Both the position numbers and the translations under genes were made by a program. From positions 558,001 through 622,000 of the forward strand of contig JADJCA010000029.1 in assembly GCA_016703425.1 (NCBI GenBank): 64,000 nucleotides of DNA, read 5' to 3'. The DNA comes from Myxococcales bacterium. GTDB lineage: Bacteria; Myxococcota_A; Polyangia; Polyangiales; Polyangiaceae. Below the pieces are notes generated by a model. That model ran no database searches, was not told the DNA's origin, and saw only the letters and a list, made by a program, of their open reading frames with translations. Numbering within the stretch: the first letter of the stretch is position 1; every line of letters starts with the position of its first letter. Of the stretch, positions 17,496 through 25,463 are shown piece by piece.

Positions 17496-18830
17496 ATGAG
17501 GCTCGGCCGCTTAGCAACGTTTCTACTCCCGGCGCTCTTGGCTTGCGCTGGCGGCACAGGCGAGGAGTCCACGCCGTCGGAAGACGCCCTCGAAGGAAAG
17601 GCCCTCGGGGCTCTCGTTCCCGAGACGGCGCCCGCCGAGGCTGTCGTCTTGTCGAACGCCGACCTGTTCGCGGGCATCAACGAGCTCCACTACACGCTCT
17701 TGCGAGGCCTCTTCTCGGACCCGGCCCTCGCCGACGTCAAGGTCCACTACCTTGGCCCCAGCGCCTTCTCGTTCGCCGACATCGTGACGCCGGTGCGCGC
17801 GAAGGACGGCGATCGCCTGACGGCGCGCTTCTCGACGCGGTTCGCGTCTGAGATCGCCGCGAAGCGCCTCGTTCACGTGAACGCGGCCGTAGAGACCAAC
17901 TGGGCGCGCGACTTCTTCCCGATGGTGGTCAAGTCGGCGTCGCCGAAGGAGACCGTTCGCTTCACCTACGACGTGATGGAGGGCACGGGGCCGGCGGCCG
18001 AAAAGGCAGCCGAGGGCATCGGCATGAAGGTGTCGAAGTCGGCCCTCACGCTCGAGGGCGGCAACATCATGATCGACGAGGACGGTACGCTCTTCTCGAC
18101 GACGAAAATCCTCGAAAGGAACAAGCCAAAGAGCAAAGCCGAGGTGGAAGCGGAATTGCGTCGCACCCTCGGCGCGAAGGACATCGAGTGGCTGGACCCG
18201 CTGCCCGGCGAGATGACGGCGCACGTCGACATTGTGGCGAAGGTCGTTGGGAAGAAGCGCGCCATCGTCGGGTCATCCGATGGCCGTTGCCCCGCCGAGG
18301 CACCGCCGACCTGCGCCAAGCGAAAGCCCACGCTCGACAAGATCGCCGCGGCCTTCGAGCGGCGCGGCTATCGCGTCACGCGCATCATGAACGCCGAGAG
18401 CGACGGCGACGCGCGCGCGATGTCGTACGCCAACTCGCTCTTGGTGAACGGCACGGCGCTCTTGCCGATGTACTTCGACCCCACCGTCGCCGATGACGTA
18501 GCCGTGGCGTTCGACCCGGCCAAGGTTCCGGCGAAGGCCATCGTGAAGGCGTGCAACGAGAAGAACCCGTTCCCCGGAACGACCGATCTCGCAGCCGACC
18601 TCGTGGCCCGCGAGCGGGCTCGCTGCGCGCTCGAGGAGGTCATCAAGGTGGCGAAGCCCGCCGGCGAAGCGACGAGCTACCACGAGTACGCGCTCGAGAT
18701 CGCCCGCCGGGACGGCGAGGCAAGAAAGGCATACGAAAGTTTGGGCTTCCGCGTCGTGCAGGTGCCCGGCGCCGGGATGATCAACTTCGGCGGCTCGATT
18801 CACTGCATTTCGATGCAGATCCCGAAGTAG
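17496..18830 (+). CDS. Lipoprotein of the peptidylarginine / agmatine deiminase family
   Basis: 444 residues from ATG 17496; the open frame reaches much further upstream but only as a shadow of the hydrolase gene. The signal peptide ends in LPALLAC. The body has the PAD_porph/agmatine deiminase layout: NWARDFFPMVV (substrate Asp), ALTLEGGNIMIDEDGTLFST, catalytic TAHVDIV (HxD), and near the end FGGSIHCISMQIP with the nucleophilic Cys. These enzymes turn guanidino groups into ureido groups (arginine to citrulline, agmatine to carbamoylputrescine). Export as a lipoprotein suggests an extracytoplasmic peptidyl-arginine or guanidine substrate, an inference. Confidence 0.85.
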   Translation: MRLGRLATFLLPALLACAGGTGEESTPSEDALEGKALGALVPETAPAEAVVLSNADLFAGINELHYTLLRGLFSDPALADVKVHYLGPSAFSFADIVTPVRAKDGDRLTARFSTRFASEIAAKRLVHVNAAVETNWARDFFPMVVKSASPKETVRFTYDVMEGTGPAAEKAAEGIGMKVSKSALTLEGGNIMIDEDGTLFSTTKILERNKPKSKAEVEAELRRTLGAKDIEWLDPLPGEMTAHVDIVAKVVGKKRAIVGSSDGRCPAEAPPTCAKRKPTLDKIAAAFERRGYRVTRIMNAESDGDARAMSYANSLLVNGTALLPMYFDPTVADDVAVAFDPAKVPAKAIVKACNEKNPFPGTTDLAADLVARERARCALEEVIKVAKPAGEATSYHEYALEIARRDGEARKAYESLGFRVVQVPGAGMINFGGSIHCISMQIPK

Positions 18831-18927
18831 CTGCTGCGCGGAACTCTCGCGGCGACTGGCCGTTCGGTGGCGCTGTCGTTAGCGCGGCGACTGGCGGAGC
18901 TGCGCGCCAAGGCGATACCTTCGGAGC

Positions 18928-20460
18928 ATGCGGCTTCTCCTTCGCGCCTTCCTGATTGGGACCCTCGCGCTCGCCTCCTGCGAAGACGATCCCGCGACGG
19001 TACCCTCGGTCGACGTCCCCACGGACGGTGGAGCCGATGGCGACGTTCTTCCCGTCGACGCGGCGACTGCGCCTGATGCCGCCGACGCGATAGCTGTGGA
19101 TCCCTTCGCCGACCGGAGCGGAACACGCGTCGCGCTCCGCAATTTCAATAGCGCCGACGGCTTTCGCTACCGCGCCGGGTTCTTCGATAGGCAAACGGGC
19201 GAGCCGTGCAACGTGCGGCAGCTCGCGCAAGACGGCGTCCGCCGTTGCTTGCCGTCCGCCGCCGCCGTCTTCTTCTACGCCGACGCGGCTTGTACGCAGC
19301 GCGTCGCGAGCTACACGTCGTGCGCGGCCAAACCAGAGTACGCGGCGGAAAACGTCCCCGACGCGGACGCGTGCACCGCTCCGAAGACCCGTGTCTACAA
19401 GCTCGGTGCCGAGCTTGGCGGACCGGCGCCCGACGGTGGAGCGCCGGCCATCCCGCTCTACGTCAAAGACGGCCCGAGCTGCACTGCGTCGCCCGCGTCA
19501 CCGAATACGACCTACGTGTCTGTGGCCTCTGAAGTGCCCCCGGCGGAGTTCGTGGCGTTCAAAGAGACGCGCGTCCCGGCGGGCGCCGCGCTCAACGCCG
19601 TCTATTACGACGGCGACGACGGCAGCCGCATCTTCGCGACCTTCGAGGACAAGGCCCGGGCGAGCCCCTGCACGTTCTGGCCGATGAGCGATGGCACCTT
19701 TCGCTGCACACCAGCGTCACCCTACGTCTCAGGCTTCTTTGGGCGCTTCGCGGACGGCGTGTGCACGAGTGAGCTGACGTTCGCCTCGTGCCCGGCCAGC
19801 GCGAAGGTGGCGCGCCGCTTCGTTCCTTCGTGCCCCAACGTGATGCAGTTCTATGACATCGGCGCCGCACACCCCGCCGATGGTGGCGTCTTCTTCAAGG
19901 CAGGCGCGAGCTGCGTCGCCACGGCGCCGACGGCGGGCTTTGCGCTCTTCGCGCTGGGGGCGGAGCTCCAGCCCGCGGCCTTTTCGCAGGGCACGCTGGG
20001 GCCCTTTGCGCCGACGGGCCGGCTCGCGGCGCGCAAGGTCGTCGTAGACAAGGCTGAGGTCCCCGTGGCCGTCGAGACCTTCGAGCGAAGGGTGGACGTC
20101 CGAGACACGCTCAAGGACGCCATCTGCAGCCCTCAGCTCGCGTCAGACGGGGTCTACCGTTGTCTGCCTGACGGTGCCCTCGCGGCCTACTACAGCGACG
20201 CGACGTGCACAGAGCGCGTGGGCTTCACCTATTTGTCGAGCTGCGGCGGCGCGCCCACCTACGCCAAGTACACGGGCCCCGAGTGCCTCGGACGGGGCGT
20301 CGTCGCGTCCGTAAAGGGAAAGCGCGCCGGCACCTCGGTCTACGCGAAGAGCGCCTCCGGCTGCACCCTCACGGACCTCGGAGCGGAGGTCGAACTCTGG
20401 GATGTCGGAGCCGTCGTCGCTCCGACCGAGTTCGCGGAGATGACCTTGACGATCGAGTAA
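18928..20460 (+). CDS. Lipoprotein with three Cys-rich tandem modules
   Basis: 510 residues. Signal peptide with lipobox LALASC, then an Asp/Ala/Val linker to about residue 60. Three diverged copies of a module follow, recognisable by DGVRRCLPS, DGTFRCTPA and DGVYRCLPD, each followed by a YADAACT/FADGVCT/YSDATCT step, a second Cys cluster, and a strand such as PLYVKDGPSC, GVFFKAGASC or SVYAKSASGC. Even Cys numbers suggest disulfides and a periplasmic or surface location. I do not recognise an assigned family. The stop lies 3 nt from that of the convergent gene. Confidence 0.75.
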   Translation: MRLLLRAFLIGTLALASCEDDPATVPSVDVPTDGGADGDVLPVDAATAPDAADAIAVDPFADRSGTRVALRNFNSADGFRYRAGFFDRQTGEPCNVRQLAQDGVRRCLPSAAAVFFYADAACTQRVASYTSCAAKPEYAAENVPDADACTAPKTRVYKLGAELGGPAPDGGAPAIPLYVKDGPSCTASPASPNTTYVSVASEVPPAEFVAFKETRVPAGAALNAVYYDGDDGSRIFATFEDKARASPCTFWPMSDGTFRCTPASPYVSGFFGRFADGVCTSELTFASCPASAKVARRFVPSCPNVMQFYDIGAAHPADGGVFFKAGASCVATAPTAGFALFALGAELQPAAFSQGTLGPFAPTGRLAARKVVVDKAEVPVAVETFERRVDVRDTLKDAICSPQLASDGVYRCLPDGALAAYYSDATCTERVGFTYLSSCGGAPTYAKYTGPECLGRGVVASVKGKRAGTSVYAKSASGCTLTDLGAEVELWDVGAVVAPTEFAEMTLTIE

Positions 20461-20463
20461 CGC

Positions 20464-21336
20464 TCAGGGGTTCGAGAGGCAGGCCGTGAGCGCTGCCGTT
20501 TGCCGGAAGCCGCACTGACCGTTGGCGCCAACCTCGCAGATGGCCGTTTGGTAACACGCGTATTCGGGGCGCCAGTTGCACGTGGTGACGCGCTCTTGCG
20601 CGGCGCAGATCTGGCCGGAGCAGCCGGTCTTGACGCACGTCGTTGCGGGCTTGCAGACGCCTTGCCCGTTCTCCTCGACGCACGTGGTGTTGGGGCCGCA
20701 GAGCATCGCGGCGCAGGGGCTCACGTTTGGAACGCAGCGAGCGCCGCCCGCCGGCGTGGCCTCGCAGTGCGTGTTGGCGGTGCACCGCACGGTCATGCAC
20801 GGATCGCTGGGCACGCAGACGCCGACGCCTTGGTCTTCGCGGCAGACCATGCCCGGCTGGCAGTCGACGAGGTTGCAGGGCGGCTCGTAGGCGGCAAGCT
20901 CACCGGTGCTCCCGCTCCGCGTGAGCGTGACGCCGCCCGTCGCGCTTCGCGTGATCGTGTACGAGCGCTCGCCGCCAGCGTCGGGGCGAAGCTTCAGCGA
21001 CGACTTGCCGCGGTACTTCGTGACGCGCCACTTGCCCTTCTCGGCGCTCGTGCACGGCGCGCGAACGCACATGATCAGCGAACCCGTGAGCGCCACATCG
21101 GCCTCGGCCTCGTAGCGGGCCCAGCTCCCAGAGCCGCTCCGCAGATCGAGGGCCGCGTAGTCGAGGTAGTCGGTGCCCTCTTGCCACCGGTAGCGACCGA
21201 TGAAGGCTCGCGACGTGCTCGTTAGCTCAGCCTCTGCCGACTCGGACGCGTCTTCTTCGGTGGCCGCGTCGCTGCAACCGAGGGCGGTGAGGGCAAGGGC
21301 GGAAACGAGCAAGCGGGCAAGCGTCGAAAGCTTCAT
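20464..21336 (-). CDS. Eight-cysteine-cluster lipoprotein with EGF-like repeats
   Basis: 290 residues. Lipobox LTALGC, acidic linker, a beta domain at about residues 42-150, then two EGF-like or follistatin-like Cys repeats (CNLVDCQPGMVCRED, CMTVRCTANTHCEA, CAAMLCGPNTTCVEE). The C-terminal 50 residues match the myxobacterial eight-cysteine-cluster pattern: TGCSGQICAAQ, TTCNWRPEYACYQTAICE, GQCGFRQTAALTAC. Such proteins are secreted, lipid-anchored and disulfide-rich. The fold likely mediates binding; no catalytic residue is visible. The final Cys lies four residues from the C-terminus. Confidence 0.82.
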   Translation of the reverse strand: MKLSTLARLLVSALALTALGCSDAATEEDASESAEAELTSTSRAFIGRYRWQEGTDYLDYAALDLRSGSGSWARYEAEADVALTGSLIMCVRAPCTSAEKGKWRVTKYRGKSSLKLRPDAGGERSYTITRSATGGVTLTRSGSTGELAAYEPPCNLVDCQPGMVCREDQGVGVCVPSDPCMTVRCTANTHCEATPAGGARCVPNVSPCAAMLCGPNTTCVEENGQGVCKPATTCVKTGCSGQICAAQERVTTCNWRPEYACYQTAICEVGANGQCGFRQTAALTACLSNP

Positions 21337-21416
21337 CGCGCCGCTCTAGCATCGGCATAGGCCCGCGCAAGGAGAGGCGTTTTCGGCGCTTTGGAGGTCG
21401 CGGGCGTCGCCGTCGT

Positions 21417-22229
21417 CTAGCGTCGCGACTTCTTGGGGGCCGGCTTCTTCTTCGCAGGCTTCGGGGCCTTGGTGGGCTTGGTCGCGTTTGCCGGCTTTGC
21501 CGGACCGGGGGTGCTCTTCTTCGTCGCCGGTTTCTTCTTCGCCGCCTTCGACGGGCGAATCTCGACGACACGCCGCTTGACGAGCTTCGCGCTCTCGTCG
21601 CCCGCGTTCGCCTTGGTGGCCCTTTTCCCGGCGCCCTTTTTTCCTGCCTTGGCGGTCGCTGCCGCGAGTCCCTTGCGCTTGTCGAGCTCGGCCTGCGCCT
21701 CGCCGATGGCGTCGTCGAGCAGGGCCGCGAAGCTCGGCCACGAGCGCTGCACCCAGACGTATTTCACGAGCGCGACGGAGGGCTCGCCGTCGGTGACGGA
21801 GCGCTCATCGAAGACGAGGGCGCTGCCGCGGCCGTCGACGCCAAGGACGAGTCGATCGCGCGGCGAGAGCACCTTGGGATCAGTCTTTTCGCGCGCTGGG
21901 AGCGAGCGAAGCTCGTGATCGGGTACGAGATCGGGGAGCGCCGCGAGGATCTTTTCGTCGAGGCCTTCACGAAAGAGCAGCTCCGTCTCGCGTCGGCGGA
22001 GGCCTAAAAGCGACAAGCCCTTCATGAAGCCCGACCAGCCGTTGGCCAGCTCGAGGAACGCCTTGAAGCTAGGTGGGAGCGACCGCCCCGTTCGCCGTTC
22101 GTGGGCGCGTACCTCGCCAGGCGCCGGCGGAGGAAACATCCGGTGCTCCTCGGCGCCCACGCCAAAGCTCTCACGGAGCTCACGTCGGAGCGCATCGAGT
22201 AGAGAGACCTTCTCGCGAATCGTCGTCAT
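21417..22229 (-). CDS. SMI1/KNR4 (SUKH) domain protein with Lys/Ala/Pro-rich C-terminal tail
   Basis: 270 residues from ATG 22229 (the frame runs on to 22277). The N-terminal about 180 residues show the SUKH pattern: LPPSFKAFLELANGWSG, a GLSLLGL strand and FDERSVTDGEP near the end. SUKH proteins often bind and neutralise toxins or act as adaptors. The last 80 residues are almost only Lys, Ala, Pro and Thr in AKKKPA-like steps, resembling histone H1 tails and probably binding nucleic acid. A copy of the 24-bp palindromic repeat sits directly on its start. No toxin gene is adjacent. Confidence 0.75.
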   Translation of the reverse strand: MTTIREKVSLLDALRRELRESFGVGAEEHRMFPPPAPGEVRAHERRTGRSLPPSFKAFLELANGWSGFMKGLSLLGLRRRETELLFREGLDEKILAALPDLVPDHELRSLPAREKTDPKVLSPRDRLVLGVDGRGSALVFDERSVTDGEPSVALVKYVWVQRSWPSFAALLDDAIGEAQAELDKRKGLAAATAKAGKKGAGKRATKANAGDESAKLVKRRVVEIRPSKAAKKKPATKKSTPGPAKPANATKPTKAPKPAKKKPAPKKSRR

Positions 22230-22252
22230 CGGTGACGGTCGTATCACCGATT
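22229..22252. repeat. 24-bp repeat, copy 1 (imperfect palindrome)
   Basis: It contains TCGGTGA and its reverse complement TCACCGA separated by 8 nt. The same 24 bases occur at 23684-23707 in the same orientation with one mismatch (position 10, G instead of C). This copy overlaps the start codon of the SUKH gene and lies 105 nt before the gene at 22357. A dimeric-regulator operator is a reasonable reading; a duplication scar is the alternative. Confidence 0.7.
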
Positions 22253-22356
22253 GCGCGGGTTCGAAGGGCCGCCGCACAAGGGGGCGCCCGCGCTACTGAC
22301 CGCAGGCGAGGACGGGTGCAAGGACCGCGTCCGACCCGTGGTACCGTGCGGCTTCG

Positions 22357-23517
22357 ATGAGCACGAGGCGCGTGGATGCCGCCAAGCGACGTACGTCGAC
22401 GAGTGGGCGCTCGCGGAGCCCGCAAGTGGGCTGGAGTTCGCGAGCGGGTCAGGGATGGTGGTCGGCCTGTGCGGTCGGAGGCCACGTCATGGTGTGCATG
22501 GGGCGCGCAAGCGACTTGGGCGAGCAGAGCTTCGTGCTCGTTCGCCTCGATGCGAAGGGGCATCAGCGCGGTGATGGCACCGAACTGACCGTCGCCGGGG
22601 AGGTCCGTGACCTGGCACTGGTTGCGGCCCCTGGGGACGAGGAGCGCATCCTAGCCGTGGTAACGACGCGCACCGAGGAGGTCTTTGGGGATCGCGACGT
22701 GGTGCTCTACCACGATCGCGCTCGGCTACTGGATCTCGGCACGCCGCTGAAGTGCGGCATCAGCGAGCTTGGCCCGTTGGGGCATGCCGACGTCGCCTCT
22801 GTGCAGGCTGCTTCGCTCGGTCGGCAGACGACGTGGACGATGGGGACAGTAAGGTGGGTACCCGATGCATCGATGGGCGTCTGGAACGCCGTCGTCAGCC
22901 TGGAATACGGCTATGGCGTTGGCCCCTCGCTGCCCGTCCTCCGACAGACTGACATTGGGGGCGCGATACGTGCGCATGCCGTTGCCGAGCAGGGAATCGT
23001 GGCGCTGGCCGGCACATCCAAGTTGCTCGAGTTATGGGCGCTGCCTGCGAGTGGTCCGCCCAAATGCCTTGGTGAGGTCGCGCGAGCCCGTACGCGCACG
23101 TCGTTCAGCGACGCGTCGATCCTCCGCTTGGCCGACGGATTCGCACTCATTTGGTATGTCGTGGCAAACGCGTCGGCCGGTCCCGTCGGCGGACTTTGGG
23201 CACGCACGTGCTCGATGTCGTGCGACGCGCTTAGCCCGCCCGTTCGGCTCGCGCGCGACGATGACGCGCTCTGGGGTGAATGGGGAGCGCATGACCTTGG
23301 GAATACTGGACTGGTGCTCTTCGGTTCAGGAGCCAAGGGTGACCCGGTGCGGGAGCTGCGTTTGGGTGAGCGGCGCGACATCGACAGCGTCCCTCGCCGA
23401 TTCGTCCCCGGCCCGTTGCCGCTGGCGGTGATCGCAACGAGCGAGGGAGCCGTCGTGATCACGAATCAGGACACGCGCGGGACTTCTCGGGTCACGGCTC
23501 GTTTGATCGCCCTGTGA
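22357..23517 (+). CDS. Unrecognised protein, possibly beta-propeller, with atypical codon use
   Basis: 386 codons. The part from about residue 43 (GGHVMVCMGRASDLG onward) reads as a beta-strand-rich protein with repeated 'VLVRLD', 'ILAVVTT' and 'GLVLFGSG' strands. No signal peptide, membrane segment or family was found. The first 42 codons look unlike protein, whereas another frame upstream of about 22485 reads VDEWALAEPASGLEFASGSG, so a frameshift near 22485 and a start further upstream are likely. Codon use includes TTA and ATA, rare in the neighbours, and the gene is bracketed by the two 24-bp repeats, consistent with transfer. Confidence 0.5.
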   Translation: MSTRRVDAAKRRTSTSGRSRSPQVGWSSRAGQGWWSACAVGGHVMVCMGRASDLGEQSFVLVRLDAKGHQRGDGTELTVAGEVRDLALVAAPGDEERILAVVTTRTEEVFGDRDVVLYHDRARLLDLGTPLKCGISELGPLGHADVASVQAASLGRQTTWTMGTVRWVPDASMGVWNAVVSLEYGYGVGPSLPVLRQTDIGGAIRAHAVAEQGIVALAGTSKLLELWALPASGPPKCLGEVARARTRTSFSDASILRLADGFALIWYVVANASAGPVGGLWARTCSMSCDALSPPVRLARDDDALWGEWGAHDLGNTGLVLFGSGAKGDPVRELRLGERRDIDSVPRRFVPGPLPLAVIATSEGAVVITNQDTRGTSRVTARLIAL

Positions 23518-23582
23518 CTCGCGCCTCGGCGCCAGGGCCGTGGTTTGGGCAAAGCTCAACCTTGCCGTGGCATGCTCTCGCG

Positions 23583-23690
23583 ATGTCCGGCGCAACGTAC
23601 CTCTCGGTGCTCGCCCTCGACGCCGCCAAACTTGTCGACGTCAAGGTGAAGCGCCGCCCGACGGAGGCGCATCCATCTGTAGGTCGGTGA
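23583..23690 (+). CDS. Very short open frame, possibly a gene remnant
   Basis: 35 codons beginning MSGATYLSVLALDAAKLVDV and rich in normal high-GC codons, but ending inside the second 24-bp repeat (TGA at 23688-23690). It reads like the first residues of a larger protein that has been truncated by whatever placed the repeat here. It could equally be chance. No ribosome site is obvious. Confidence 0.25.
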   Translation: MSGATYLSVLALDAAKLVDVKVKRRPTEAHPSVGR

Positions 23691-23707
23691 CGCTCGTATC
23701 ACCGATT
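23684..23707. repeat. 24-bp repeat, copy 2 (imperfect palindrome)
   Basis: One mismatch from the copy at 22229-22252, same orientation, 1455 bp apart. It lies 92 nt upstream of the DUF2330 gene, a distance similar to that of copy 1 from the gene at 22357, which favours an operator. Sequence identity stops abruptly at both ends of the 24 bases. Confidence 0.7.
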
Positions 23708-23798
23708 CCAAGGGTCGCGGGAACCGCCGGCCCGCGGGGGCGGGTGATAGTCTCCGCGCAAACCGCCGCCGTCACCGCCCGCGATCCTCGGAGAGTCC

Positions 23799-25463
23799 AT
23801 GAAGACCACATTTGCTGCCGCTTGCCTCGCCGCCTTCAGCCTCCTCGCTCCCCGCGCCGAGGCCTTCTGCGGCTTCTACGTCAGCGGTGCTGACGCGAAG
23901 CTCTTCAACAACGCGACGCAGGTCGTGCTCATGCGCGAAGGCACTCGGACTGTGCTCTCGATGCAGAACAACTACCAGGGCCCTACCGGCGATTTCGCGA
24001 TGGTGGTGCCGGTTCCCATCGTGCTCCAAGAAGAGAACGTCAAGACGCTGCCCCGGGCCATCTTCGATCGCATCGATGCGCTGACGGCGCCGCGCCTCGT
24101 CGAATACTGGGAGCAAGATCCCTGCGCTGCCCTCGAGGAGGCAAAAGGTCGTGGGGGACCGCCCGGTATGGCGCCGCGCGCCGCCGCTGCCCCGGCCCGG
24201 GAGAAGAGCGACCTCGGCGTCACCGTGGAGGCCGAATTCACCGTGGGCGAGTACCAGATCGTGATCTTGAGCGCGAAGGACTCTTCCGGTCTCGACGCCT
24301 GGCTGCGCCAAGAGAAGTACAAGATCCCCGAGGGCGCCGAGGCGTACCTCCGGCCGTACGTGCAGTCCGGAAGCAAGTTCTTCGTGGCAAAGGTCGACGC
24401 CAAGAAGGTGAAGTTCGAAGACGGGATGGTCACGCTCTCGCCGCTCCGCTTTCACTACGACACCGAGACGTTCTCGCTTCCGGTGCGCCTCGGACTCATG
24501 AACTCCAAGGGCACGCAGGACCTCATCGTCAACGTGCTCGCTCGGGCGCAGCGCTACGAGGTGGCGAACTACCCGAACGTGACCATCCCGACCAACATCG
24601 AGGTGGCCGACGACGTCCGCACGCGCTTCGGTGGCTTCTACACGGCGCTCTTCGATCGCACCATGGAGCGCACGCCGAAGGCCGTTGTCACCGAGTACTC
24701 GTGGGACGCGTCGTCGTGCGATCCGTGCCCCACGCCAGCGCTGACGCCGAACGAGCTGACGACGCTGGGGGCCGACGCGCTCCCGTCGTCGCAGGGCAGC
24801 CCCACGTCGCCAGGCCGTGAGTCACCTGTCGTCGCGCCGCCTCAAACGCGACCGGGAGGTCCGATGAATCCGATGCCCACAAGGCTCGGCCGCCGGCCTT
24901 GGGGTGGCGGAGGCTTCGTTTTGACGCGATTGCATGCGCGTTACACCAAAGACGCCGTGGGCGAAGACCTCGTCTTCCGTGCCGCGCCGCCCATCGCTGG
25001 CGGCCGAGAGCAGCGGCAAGGGAACGGCCTCGAGAAGGGCGCGACGCCCGGCGGCATGAACAACTTCCAAGGTCGGTACATCATCCGGCACCCGTGGACC
25101 GGCGCCGTCGCTTGCAACAATCCGCGCCGCGGCGTGTGGGGCGGTCCGCCCGGCGGCGCCCCGCAGAACAAGCCCACGAGCCTCACCAACGCCGCCTTCG
25201 CGCCGCGGGGCCAGGTGCAGCTCACGTCGATGGTGATGGAGTCGGTGCCCGAGCTCGGCATCGAGAAGGCGGGCGGCGCGGCGCAGCGCGTCGCGACGGC
25301 GACCGGCTCGGGCGCGTCGCCGACGTCGCCGGGAGCGGAGGCCAAAGGGCGAGGCTGCGCCGGGTGCGCGACGGCGCCGGCATCAGCGTCGCTGTCGCCC
25401 TGGGCGCTCTCGGCGCTCGTCGCGCTCGCCTTCGCGAAGCGTCGCTCGGCGAAGAGGCCGTGA
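23799..25463 (+). CDS. DUF2330 secreted protein with MYXO-CTERM-like anchor
   Basis: 554 residues. A signal peptide cleaved after PRAEA is followed at once by FCGFYVSGADAKLFNN, the usual DUF2330 opening, then MQNNYQGPTGDFAMVVPVP and a long beta-rich domain to about residue 300. A Pro/Gly/Arg-rich low-complexity region follows, then a second conserved stretch (GRYIIRHPWTGAVACN). The C-terminus has GCAGC, a hydrophobic segment and KRRSAKRP, a MYXO-CTERM-like sorting tail expected to be processed at the envelope. Its stop overlaps the GTG start of the cytochrome gene. Confidence 0.85.
   Translation: MKTTFAAACLAAFSLLAPRAEAFCGFYVSGADAKLFNNATQVVLMREGTRTVLSMQNNYQGPTGDFAMVVPVPIVLQEENVKTLPRAIFDRIDALTAPRLVEYWEQDPCAALEEAKGRGGPPGMAPRAAAAPAREKSDLGVTVEAEFTVGEYQIVILSAKDSSGLDAWLRQEKYKIPEGAEAYLRPYVQSGSKFFVAKVDAKKVKFEDGMVTLSPLRFHYDTETFSLPVRLGLMNSKGTQDLIVNVLARAQRYEVANYPNVTIPTNIEVADDVRTRFGGFYTALFDRTMERTPKAVVTEYSWDASSCDPCPTPALTPNELTTLGADALPSSQGSPTSPGRESPVVAPPQTRPGGPMNPMPTRLGRRPWGGGGFVLTRLHARYTKDAVGEDLVFRAAPPIAGGREQRQGNGLEKGATPGGMNNFQGRYIIRHPWTGAVACNNPRRGVWGGPPGGAPQNKPTSLTNAAFAPRGQVQLTSMVMESVPELGIEKAGGAAQRVATATGSGASPTSPGAEAKGRGCAGCATAPASASLSPWALSALVALAFAKRRSAKRP

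Noticed and set aside
21430..21680. Low-complexity segment as a possible non-coding repeat
   Set aside because: It is the coding sequence for the Lys/Ala/Pro tail of the SUKH protein in one continuous frame.
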